Positions 6,635 to 12,647 of a DNA stretch of 12,647 nt are shown in pieces. Origin of the DNA: Hepatocystis sp. ex Piliocolobus tephrosceles (lineage: Eukaryota; Apicomplexa; Aconoidasida; Haemosporida; Plasmodiidae); contig CABPSV020000595.1 in NCBI GenBank assembly GCA_902459845.2, positions 1-12,647 of the forward strand. The letters are read 5' to 3'. The position numbers were made by a program, and so were the translations under genes. The notes under the pieces are model-generated. The model made no database searches. It was not told where the DNA came from and saw nothing but the letters and a program-made list of their open reading frames with translations. The number at the start of each line of letters is the position of its first letter. Position 1 is the stretch's first letter.

Positions 6635-8852
6635 CAGTAGCATACAGCACGAGAATAACAACAGTGACATAAAAAAGGACAAAAAAATGGAGCATAAATT
6701 ATTTAATCAAAGAAATATGTACAAAAATGAAATAAACGAAATGAGCATAGGATACCAGGACAAAGAATCTTTGGCAGTACAGAAATTTATAAAAAGAAAT
6801 TTTCAAAACAGTAATGACCTAATTAGTAATCCGGAATTTTTAAAAAGGATATATGGTCTATCTTTAATAATAAAAAAAAAATTAAATTTTAAAAATAAAT
6901 ATTTTTTATATTTATTAACAACAATTAGTGTTTTATATTATGACAATTTATATTTTAATTATAAATGTATAAAAAAAATGATTAAAAGTTATTTACTTGA
7001 TTTATATAATAGTAAACATAATTTAAAAATATTTATTATTATTTTTAATAGTCTTTTAACTTATAATTCACCTGATATATCAATATATTTATTTAAAAAT
7101 AATATAAACATATATAAATTAATAAAAGGGTGGGTATGTTCCTTATTTTCCAATTTTTTTGATTTACATAATACATTTTTGTTATTAGACCGAATTCTTT
7201 TACAGCCAAGATCTTATCTACTTTTTATTTGTGTATCTATTTGTATATATTTAAAAAAGTTTATTTTAAAATGTTGTAAAAGTAATTTTTATAAAAAAAT
7301 TAAATGTTTAGCTTACTTTATTAATCTAAATTATATTTTTAAATTGTCTGATAGTTTATTTAATAATTGTCAAGTGGAACATAATACAACAATTTTCAAC
7401 ATAAATGAGTATATAAATATTAACAATGTTAATAATAATATAGTAAACATAAACAAAATGGATAAAAACAATATTTCCACTTATAACATATATGATCATA
7501 TGAATTATTTTTTGTATTTGATGAGTGGACACACATGGACAGACTATTATGTTCATAAAAATAATTTTGATATTTACAAACGGATGCGAAGAGGTGAAGT
7601 TATACATGTTGAATCAGATGCTGACACAGTTTTTAATGATGGAGTAGCTAAACAGGTTGAACTATCCATTGATGATATAGTTCCTAATAAAAATGTAACT
7701 AACAATGTGTCAAAAGAAAAGACATTATTAAGTAAAAAAAAAAAAAGTTTGTTTGGCAAAGCACAAACTATTTTACAGAATAAAAGCAAAAAAAACGTTG
7801 GCAAGGACCAAAAAAACGTTAGTAAGGATCAAAAAAACGTTAGTAAGGATCAAAAAAACGTTGATATGGATCAAAAAAACGTTGACATGGGTCAAAAAAA
7901 CAAATTAAAAAAATTAACAAAATTAACAAAATTAAAAAAAATAAAAAAATTAACAACTTTAACAAAACTAACAAAATTAACAAAATTAACAAAATTAAAA
8001 AAATTAACAAAAATTAACAAATTAAAAAAATTAAAAAAATTAACAAAAATTAAAAAAAAAAAAAAAAAAATAAATGATAAAGAACAGTCGTTAAAATTAG
8101 AACAGTATTATGAAAATTTTTTAACATGCTATAAAATGAATACAAAAAAAAAATTAAAAAATTTTGTAGAATATAAAAAAGCTAATTTGAAAACTAATTT
8201 GAAAACGAGTTTGAAAACTAATTTGAAAACGAGTTTGAAAACTAATTTGAAAACGAGTTTGAAAACGAGTTTGAAAACAAGTTTGAAAACAAGTTTGAAA
8301 ACAAGTTTGAAAACAAATTATGAAACAAAGGGAAATTCCGATAAAACAAATAAGTATAATAAAGATGATGATTCATTTGGTATTTATTATAAAATAACAA
8401 ATGAACAAAACAAAAAAAAATTAAAAAATACAGATTTTGTTAAATTAATTAATTGCCCAATTTATCCTTTTTTTTGTATATCTAATTTGTCTGATGAATT
8501 GTCTCTTAACCAACATATATTTGTTGATATGAGAACTATTGAAAATTTTAATCAAAAAAGATTAAAAAATTCAGTACACATTAATAATTTTTTAACAAAT
8601 TTAAAAAGAGGGATTTACAATAGCTATATAATAAATGACAACGATGAAGTTGACGATATTGATAATTATATTTTACATAGTAATAAAGAATATGAAACTT
8701 ATTTAAAAAGTATAATCCTAATATTCAATGACTGTATACTTGACTATGATGCTATATATAACTTTTTAAATTTAAAAATTAAGTATATAAGCATTTTAAG
8801 AGGTGGAATTGAATATGCCTTCAAAAAATTACCACCCAGTTATTTTCTTTGA
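2964..8852 (+). CDS. TBCK: TBCK homologue (pseudokinase - TBC - rhodanese protein), frame interrupted twice at A-tracts
   Basis: About 1,960 codons, against roughly 890 residues for human TBCK. The excess is low-complexity sequence. Three open segments make one gene: frame 0 from the ATG at 2964 to the A34 run (4273-4306), frame +1 from there to the A16 run (4744-4759), then frame 0 to the TGA at 8850-8852. Domains appear in TBCK order: pseudokinase (2964 to about 5180), conserved linker (5462-5590), TBC (6279-7270) and rhodanese-like (8430-8849). The kinase fold starts in segment 1 (HPNICRYINISR, then SLEDIL) and its C-lobe helix (LNLLHKCLNL) is in segment 3, so the segments belong together. 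In animals TBCK is a cytoplasmic/endosomal subunit of the FERRY Rab5-mRNA adaptor and affects mTOR signalling. The role in the parasite is not known. The start is the ATG at 2964; the opening Met-Phe and the spacing to the HPxxC motif agree with TBCK, while the in-frame TTG at 2958 is not a plausible nuclear start. The frameshifts may be homopolymer sequencing errors, true mutations or translational slippage. Small introns are less likely. Confidence 0.85.
4273..4306. repeat. Coding A34 homopolymer, site of the first frame switch
   Basis: Thirty-four A residues encode about 11 Lys after ...NNKKE. Before it the gene reads frame 0; after it the open, protein-like frame is +1. The shift is explained if the true length differs by one base (or two in the other direction). 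Homopolymer length calls this long are error-prone, so this is the likeliest origin. Confidence 0.9.
4307..4743 (+). CDS. TBCK-like segment 2 (frame +1) between two A-tracts
   Basis: This frame is open from the A34 run to the A16 run, about 146 codons, while the frame used on both sides contains several stops here. It begins Ser-Leu-Leu-Asp-Gln-Gln just after the A run, reads YINVQEKIKYYKL, crosses an A14 run in frame, and then holds an imperfect four-copy NRTL/NRTP tetrapeptide repeat (4477-4524) and a hydrophobic stretch near 4650-4720 (IFMLLLYTKIYYIYTAIT). Nothing in it matches a conserved TBCK motif. It corresponds to a parasite-specific insertion between kinase helices F and H. It ends by running into A16, after which this frame stops at 4774-4776. 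A splice-like CAG|GTAACA lies at 4321-4329, but removing sequence from there to an AG does not restore the downstream frame simply. Confidence 0.65.
4744..4759. repeat. Coding A16 homopolymer, site of the second frame switch
   Basis: Sixteen A residues, across which the open frame returns from +1 to 0. The shift is opposite in sign to the one at A34, so the two cancel and the downstream TBC and rhodanese domains are read in the same frame as the N-terminal pseudokinase. Confidence 0.85.
4760..8852 (+). CDS. TBCK-like segment 3 (frame 0): kinase C-lobe end, linker, TBC, rhodanese
   Basis: This is the large 3' segment. The frame is open from the A16 run, and its first Met is at 4782; the upstream in-frame TTG at 4773 is not a likely start. 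It holds the last kinase helices (LNLLHKCLNL, about 5080-5165), the TBCK linker, the TBC domain and the rhodanese-like C-terminus. Low-complexity cassettes are DNGFAA repeats (5745-5810), a Gly/Ser tract (6507-6641), seven-residue KNVxxDQ units (7791-7901), Lys-Leu-Thr runs (7902-8070) and NLKT/SLKT repeats (8184-8315). A 19-base A run at 8052-8070 is crossed without a frame change. If segments 1 and 2 are genuinely disconnected, this part could only be expressed from a separate start, which the conserved domain order makes unlikely. Confidence 0.85.
5462..5590 (+). other. TBCK-specific linker motif between kinase and TBC domains
   Basis: The pattern Ile-Asp-Tyr-Trp-Phe-x-Leu, an acidic Asp-Glu-Glu, then Lys-Pro and Thr-Pro-Phe follows the conserved animal TBCK linker, where a Tyr/Leu-Trp helix is followed by an Ile-x-x-x-Pro-x-Ile-x-Thr-x-Pro segment. 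This shared segment is not found in ordinary kinases or TBC proteins, so it supports TBCK orthology rather than a chance kinase/TBC fusion. The comparison is from memory of the family, without an alignment. Confidence 0.65.
5745..5810. repeat. 18-bp coding repeat (DNGFAA units)
   Basis: Three 18-bp units encode Asp/Asn-Asn-Gly-Phe-Ala-Ala, followed by a partial fourth (DNGG). It lies in a variable loop between the linker and the TBC domain. Confidence 0.9.
6279..7270 (+). other. TBC (Rab-GAP-like) domain with Gly/Ser insert; catalytic fingers not seen
   Basis: The domain opens with MREIDFIYQYSLYI and a basic helix. FPTIMRDIVYINIL (from about 6388) is the TBC entry motif, which in active members reads P-x-x-x-R-x-x-x-W. 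QIEVLIHLI lies where the IxxDxxR arginine-finger motif is expected and has neither Asp nor Arg. After the Gly/Ser insert, SNPEFLKR starts the helical core; the glutamine-finger motif YxQG cannot be found (the region reads YFLYLLTTISVLYYDN). The late helices are well preserved: WVCSLFSNFFDLHNTFLLLD and RILLQPRSYLLFICVSI. Inference: a structurally kept but catalytically inactive TBC fold. Confidence 0.75.
6507..6641. repeat. Gly/Ser/Asp low-complexity insert in the TBC domain
   Basis: GGT/AGT/GAT triplets encode GSGSGGGSGG, then (GSDS)n, then a run of 12 or more Ser from (AGT)n. The insert sits directly after the position of the arginine-finger motif. GGT codons make this the most G-rich coding stretch of the gene, unlike the AAA/AAT-rich surroundings. 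Confidence 0.9.
7791..7901. repeat. 21-bp coding minisatellite (KNVxxDQ units)
   Basis: Five units of seven residues read Lys-Asn-Val-x-x-Asp/Gly-Gln (GKDQ, SKDQ, SKDQ, DMDQ, DMGQ), so most variation is at positions 4 and 5. The repeat lies in the non-conserved spacer between the TBC and rhodanese domains. Confidence 0.9.
7902..8070. repeat. Lys-Leu-Thr-rich coding repeat ending in an A19 run
   Basis: TTAACAAAA and TTAAAAAAA words encode alternating KLT and KLK tripeptides, ending in a poly-Lys stretch. The segment is extremely basic, with almost no acidic residue. The terminal A19 run is read without loss of frame. Confidence 0.9.
8184..8315. repeat. 12-bp coding minisatellite, 11 copies (NLKT/SLKT)
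   Basis: Eleven units of Asn/Ser-Leu-Lys-Thr, followed by a decayed copy (NYET). The first position alternates N and S through single-base AAT/AGT change, and the Thr codon varies (ACT, ACG, ACA), which allows unit histories to be traced. Confidence 0.95.
8430..8849 (+). other. Rhodanese-like domain, no active-site loop seen
   Basis: HIFVDMRTIENFNQKRLKNS (from about 8514) matches the rhodanese CH2A start (V-D-x-R-x-x-x-E/D-F followed by G-H-I-x-G-A/S). IILIFNDC (about 8712-8735) is the strand before the active-site loop. The expected Cys-x-x-Gly-x-Arg/Thr loop does not follow; the only Cys is in NDCILDY. ISILRGGIEYAFKKLP near the C-terminus is the closing GG motif. TBCK rhodanese domains are generally catalytically dead, and this one agrees. 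An insert of about 50 residues, Asp/Asn-rich, lies between the first and second conserved strands. Confidence 0.75.
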
Positions 8853-8972
8853 GTCAACAGTGTTGTACTGTGTGTAAGGGGGTAGTGAGTGTTCAGTGAT
8901 ATATATAATATGTGTGAGAGCAATAGAGAAAACATCCAAAGACGACACAAAAAAAAAAAAATAAAAATAAAA

Positions 8973-9107
<135 letters not shown>

Positions 9108-9123
9108 ATAATAAGATAAGAGC

Positions 9124-9276
9124 ATGAGAATGTGGCGAGACGACTGCAATTTGATTGATATCTTTTTAGTTTTAGTTCTTGTTTTCTTTTTCATCTATCA
9201 ATTTTTCCATTTCGCCATAGCGTTTGCACGCATATTTTACTTGTTTTTTTATTTATTTACGATTGTACATACCTAG
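9124..9276 (+). CDS. Candidate small ORF, 50 aa, strongly hydrophobic
   Basis: ATG at 9124 (a second ATG at 9130) to TAG at 9274-9276. The peptide starts Met-Arg-Met-Trp-Arg-Asp-Asp-Cys and continues as a hydrophobic stretch rich in Phe, Leu, Val and Ile broken by YQFFHF and an Ala-Arg pair, so it could form one or two membrane segments with a charged N-terminus. The first 120 bp of the surrounding island are about 34% G+C, clearly higher than flanking DNA and close to coding values. It is unrecognised. A T-rich sequence gives hydrophobic translations by chance, and the stretch is short, so it may instead be a ncRNA or a meaningless open frame. Confidence 0.25.
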   Translation: MRMWRDDCNLIDIFLVLVLVFFFIYQFFHFAIAFARIFYLFFYLFTIVHT

Positions 9277-9422
9277 CCGATTTTTTTTTTTTATGAAAAA
9301 AAAAAAAAAAAAATAATTTTGTTACTTATGATAATCAACCTTGCATATTCATAAAACTATTCTTATTAAGGTATTTAATTATTCACATTTACATATGGCT
9401 ATTACTATACTATACTATGCTA

Positions 9423-9425
<3 letters not shown>

Positions 9426-9454
<29 letters not shown>
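9426..9454. repeat. poly(dT:dA) tract, T29
   Basis: An uninterrupted run of 29 T on the plus strand, preceded by a short ACTATACTATACTATGCTATAC pentamer-like repeat at 9404-9425. Confidence 0.9.
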
Positions 9455-9461
<7 letters not shown>

Positions 9462-9648
9462 CATGTCATATATAACTGACTATATTATAAGCGTGTATAC
9501 AACACGTAAAAAGTACATATGTACATAGATAATAAATGTTTTTACCTTTTTTCTTTTTTTTTGTCTTTTAATAGGTAGTAACAAGCTTTATGTACAAAAT
9601 ATGGAATTATTTATCCAAAATATACATTTCTTCGTCTGCACAAAAATG

Positions 9649-9650
<2 letters not shown>

Positions 9651-9681
<31 letters not shown>
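9651..9681. repeat. poly(dA:dT) tract, A31
   Basis: An uninterrupted run of 31 A, intergenic. Confidence 0.9.
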
Positions 9682-9683
<2 letters not shown>

Positions 9684-9802
9684 GCTATATGTAGTATAAT
9701 CAAGAAATTAGCTAGCTAAAATTAACTTTGTCTAGGAAAAGGTTAATTATAATATAATATACGCATATACATGTACTTATACCTATATTTATACTTACAC
9801 TG

Positions 9803-9803
<1 letters not shown>

Positions 9804-9841
<38 letters not shown>
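9804..9841. repeat. (TA)n microsatellite
   Basis: A perfect TA run of about 19 units, the longest dinucleotide run in the window. Confidence 0.9.
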
Positions 9842-9844
<3 letters not shown>

Positions 9845-10580
9845 TTTTTATCTCCATTTTTTTAAAAAGGAATGAAAAAGTCAGCAGTTTTTAAATGATT
9901 AAAATGCCAAGAGTAAATTTCAAAAAAAAAATTTCAAAAAAAAATTTAAAATTAAAACACAAATTGAAAATGTATAAAATTGTGTATATATGTATATACA
10001 CATATATGGTACTTATATTATACATAATTCAAATTAAAAAAAAGTTATATTTTTAAGAAAAATGCAATCAGTAGAAATGATGATAATTTAATGTTATGTT
10101 ACTCTTATCTCAGTTAATAAGATTTGGTATATATATATATTACTCTACCTTTAAATGTATATTTATTACTCTTGCACTAATGTAGGTCTATTAAAAAATT
10201 ATATAAATATATGCTTCTTTAAAATATATAAACATACCTGTTTATATATTAAGAAATAAAAGCTATTTTTTTTTCTTCTATAATAAAACAGTTTATATTT
10301 TTACCATGTGATGACTCTTTTTTCACTCATAATATTGATTTTAAAAGAATTAATAATTTAAAAAAAAATGAATTTTATTTTGTTTGACTCGGCTTGGTAT
10401 GATAATAGTTTGTTTTGTTTTGGTTTCGTTTCATTCGGTTTAATATAATACGACTCGACTCGATTTGATTGTATGTGATAAGTCATAATAAATCGACATC
10501 GATAAAACTTAAACATCAATTGTGTCCCTTACGTATATAATTATAAAGCAAAGAAATATAGAAATAAAGAAATATAAATA

Positions 10581-10680
10581 TATACATATATGTTTATACA
10601 CATACATATATGTTTATACACATACATATATGTTTATACACATACATATATGTTTATACACATATATAAATGTTTATATA
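10581..10680. repeat. 20-bp minisatellite, five copies, with internal palindrome
   Basis: The unit CATACATATATGTTTATACA repeats with a strict 20-bp period. The first copy starts TATAC and the last has CATATATAAA in place of CATACATATA. Each full copy contains the perfect 10-bp palindrome ACATATATGT. The forward open frame across it reads only Tyr/Ile/His/Thr and is a repeat artefact. Confidence 0.9.
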
Positions 10681-10830
10681 CATATATATATAACACAATT
10701 GATAAAATTGAAGATTTTAGTTAAATATAAAAAATAAAAAAATAAAAAGTTGCTACAACAATAAACGAATTTAATATGTCCCATTAAAACGATGTTACTT
10801 AAAAATTTTAAAAATATTATTAAATAAATC

Positions 10831-10835
<5 letters not shown>

Positions 10836-10881
<46 letters not shown>
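10836..10881. repeat. (TA)n run joined to T15
   Basis: About 15 TA units, running directly into a T15 homopolymer. Confidence 0.85.
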
Positions 10882-11158
10882 GAGCCCTTTATCATTATAT
10901 TAATAATTATGTTAAAATAAATAATAAGATATGCATCATTAGCATACATATATATATATATATATATATGTATAAATATTTGTCACAACTTTGTTATATT
11001 TCATAAAAAAAAAACTAAAACAATTTCTTAATAAAATGGTTACTCAATTTTAAATGTGTATATGAACGTATGTACTATATATAAAGTATAAACATGTACG
11101 CGATTGTATACAATTTGTATACAGGATAATATTTTAACTATCAATTTTTTATAACTAT

Positions 11159-11170
<12 letters not shown>

Positions 11171-11200
<30 letters not shown>
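11171..11200. repeat. (TA)n microsatellite near the 3' end of the RE/RD-rich gene
   Basis: About 15 AT units, 46 bp beyond the stop codon of the minus-strand gene and so probably within its 3' UTR. Confidence 0.85.
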
Positions 11201-11203
<3 letters not shown>

Positions 11204-11245
11204 CCATCTCATATGTCCTTCTATACCCCCACTATTGATAAAAGC

Positions 11246-12646
11246 TCATTTGTTTATATTTTTTTGTATTAACTTTTCTTTCAGTTTTGACATTTTTTTT
11301 TCCCAGTTTTCATTCTCACTACCATTTATATTATTTTTATGATAATATTGATTTTGAGAATTTGAATCATTTGTTGTAGATATATTAGATATATTATTAT
11401 TATTATTATTATTACTATTATTATTATTATTACTATTATTATTATTATTATTACTATTATTATTACTATTATTATTACTATTATTATTATATTTATTTCT
11501 ATTATAACGGTCAACAGTTTCATATTCATAACAAGTTTCTTTTGAAAAATTTTCTTTTGTATTATACCCACTACTACTACTATACACATTATTCATACTG
11601 CCCATTCTGTTAATACCATCGTTTTTATCTTTTTCAAGAATAAATGACCTTTTTTTATTTGTGTTTCTATTTATTATAGTATTTTTCCTTTTATTATTTT
11701 CATAAGAAGAACTTGGTGTAATTTTATAGAATCCTAATTCTCTCTCTCTATCCCTTTCCTTCTCTCTATCCCTTTCCTTCTCTCTATCCCTTTCCTTTTC
11801 TCTATCCCTTTCTCTTTCTCTGTCCCTTTCCCATTCTCTATCCCTTTCCCATTCTTTATCCTTTTCCCTTTCTCTTTCCTTTTCTCGTTCTCTTTCTTTC
11901 ATTCTATCTTTTACTCTTTCCCCATCTCTTTCCCTTAGTCTTTCTATTTCTACTTCTCTATTCCGTTCTAAATCTCGATCCCTTCCCCTTTCTCTTTCTC
12001 TACTGAGTTCTTTGCTCATATCTCTACTCAGTTCTCTACTTATGTCTCTACTCATGTCTCTACTCCAGTCGCTATACATATCTCTATTGAAATTTCTCCT
12101 TCGTTCTCTGTCTATTTCCCTATTTATATCTCTACTAAATCCACTTTCTCGTTGTCTATATATTTCTCTTTCTCTTTCCCTTTCTCTTTCCCTTTCTCTT
12201 TCCCTTTCTCTTTCTCTCTCTCTTTCTCTTTCCCTTTCTCTCTCCCTTTCTCTATATTTATCTACATCCCTATATTTATCTATATCTTTATATCTTACTC
12301 TTTCTATCTCTCGAGTTACTTCTCTGTCCCTTTCTATTTCCTTTGATGATGCTCGTACTCGATCTCTCTGTGATCTTTTAACCCAATTTTTATCAAAGTC
12401 TGTTTCCTTATCGAGTTCTCGAGGTCTGTCTCTGTCTCTTTCTAACTCTATATCTCTGTTTCTATCTCTATCCTTATTTTTTCCTCTATTTCTATCTATA
12501 TCTCTATCTTTATCTCTATCTTTATCTCTATCTTTATCTCTATCTCTATTTCTATCTATATCTCTATCTTTATCTCTATCTTTATCTCTATCTCTATCTC
12601 TATCTCTATCTCTATCTCTATCTCTATCTCTATCTCTATCTTTATC
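11246..12646 (-). CDS. Arg-Asp/Arg-Glu-rich protein, 3' part (5' end beyond window)
   Basis: The minus-strand frame is open from the window edge to the TGA at 11248-11246, giving 466 visible residues. The first Met in the visible part (12079) is internal, because the same frame continues without a stop to 12646. From the N-side: (DR)n/(DK)n repeats; a less repetitive part (DKETDFDKNWVKRSQRDR); EIERDREVTREIERV; a long (ER)n run; a second mixed RD/RE/SR part with MSRDISRELSRDMSKELSR; more (RE/KE)n; a basic NLS-like part (NNKRKN, NTNKKRSF); an Asn/Ser array; and a short charged C-terminal helix (NWEKKMSKLKEKLIQK). This composition is known from RS-like, U1-70K and RBM25-type RNA-processing proteins, so a nuclear RNA-related role is possible. 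No RRM, zinc finger or PWI domain is visible here, and the identity stays open. It is convergent with the TBCK-like gene. Confidence 0.75.
   Translation of the reverse strand, partial: DKDRDRDRDRDRDRDRDRDRDKDRDKDRDIDRNRDRDKDRDKDRDKDRDIDRNRGKNKDRDRNRDIELERDRDRPRELDKETDFDKNWVKRSQRDRVRASSKEIERDREVTREIERVRYKDIDKYRDVDKYREREREREREREREREREREREREREREREIYRQRESGFSRDINREIDRERRRNFNRDMYSDWSRDMSRDISRELSRDMSKELSRERERGRDRDLERNREVEIERLRERDGERVKDRMKEREREKEREREKDKEWERDREWERDRERERDREKERDREKERDREKERDRERELGFYKITPSSSYENNKRKNTIINRNTNKKRSFILEKDKNDGINRMGSMNNVYSSSSGYNTKENFSKETCYEYETVDRYNRNKYNNNSNNNSNNNSNNNNNNSNNNNNSNNNNNNNISNISTTNDSNSQNQYYHKNNINGSENENWEKKMSKLKEKLIQKNINK
11391..11492. repeat. Asn/Ser coding triplet array in the RE/RD-rich gene
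   Basis: ATT/ACT triplets on the plus strand encode (minus strand) NNNS units repeated three times with a 12-bp period, then longer N5-N7 blocks separated by single Ser. Every Ser is a one-base AAT to AGT change, so the array is an interrupted (AAT)n repeat. Confidence 0.9.
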
Positions 12647-12647
12647 T
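11737..12647. repeat. Long pyrimidine-rich (purine-rich mRNA) tract encoding RE/RD repeats
   Basis: About 900 bp with a strong C+T bias on the plus strand, made of TCTCTA, TCTTTA and TTTCTC/TTCCCT hexamers and 12-mers. These encode DR, DK and ER dipeptides on the minus strand. Two sub-families are spatially separated: TTTCTC-type (ER) near 12165-12255 and TCTATC-type (DR/DK) from about 12465 to the window end. The tract continues past the edge. Confidence 0.85.

Noticed and set aside
6465..6695. Minus-strand open frames rich in Thr or Leu/Pro
   Set aside because: Antisense shadows of the Gly/Ser triplet repeat in the TBC domain.
10522..10737. Tyr/Ile/His-rich open frame over the 20-bp minisatellite
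   Set aside because: Translation of a 20-bp repeat; no conserved or complex sequence outside it.
11246..12079. Met at 12079 as the start of the RE/RD-rich protein
   Set aside because: The same frame is open and of the same composition up to the window edge, so this Met is internal.
12152..12346. Plus-strand Ser/Phe/Pro-rich open frame
   Set aside because: Antisense shadow of the ER repeats of the minus-strand gene.

Overview
The window comes from the nuclear genome of a malaria parasite (Plasmodium) or a very close AT-rich relative. The evidence is an extremely AT-rich intergenic background full of poly(dA:dT) tracts and (TA)n runs, coding sequence rich in Asn and Lys codons (AAT/AAA), and large low-complexity inserts that interrupt otherwise conserved domains. 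The species cannot be fixed from the sequence alone.

Layout. Positions 1-2963 are non-coding upstream sequence: homopolymers, (TA)n runs, a 20-bp pyrimidine repeat (about 690-795) and a 10-copy 14-bp minisatellite (2087-2226). Positions 2964-8852 (+) hold one large gene, recognised as a homologue of TBCK (TBC-domain-containing protein kinase-like). It has an N-terminal pseudokinase, a TBCK-type linker, a TBC (Rab-GAP-like) domain and a C-terminal rhodanese-like domain. Its reading frame switches twice, at an A34 run (4273-4306) and an A16 run (4744-4759), and the two shifts compensate. As written, the gene falls into three open segments: frame 0, frame +1, then frame 0 again. Positions 8853-11245 are a 2.4-kb region between convergent genes, with (AAT)44, a small GC-richer island holding a possible 50-codon ORF, a decayed GC-richer repeat patch and a 20-bp minisatellite. 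Positions 11246-12646 (-) are the 3' part of a gene for a very charged Arg-Asp/Arg-Glu protein with an Asn/Ser-rich C-terminal region. It runs off the right edge.

Function. In animals TBCK is a subunit of the endosomal Rab5/mRNA adaptor complex FERRY and is linked to mTOR signalling and vesicle traffic. Here the residues expected for kinase, Rab-GAP and sulfurtransferase catalysis all look absent, so the parasite protein is probably a scaffold. The neighbouring RE/RD-rich protein has the composition of nuclear RNA-processing factors. Nothing in the sequence ties the two genes together beyond their convergent (tail-to-tail) placement.

Most interesting points: the paired frameshifts at coding A-tracts inside a conserved single-copy-type gene; the triple loss of catalytic residues in a TBCK orthologue loaded with Lys-rich minisatellites; and an isolated GC-richer island with a possible membrane micropeptide or ncRNA just downstream of it.
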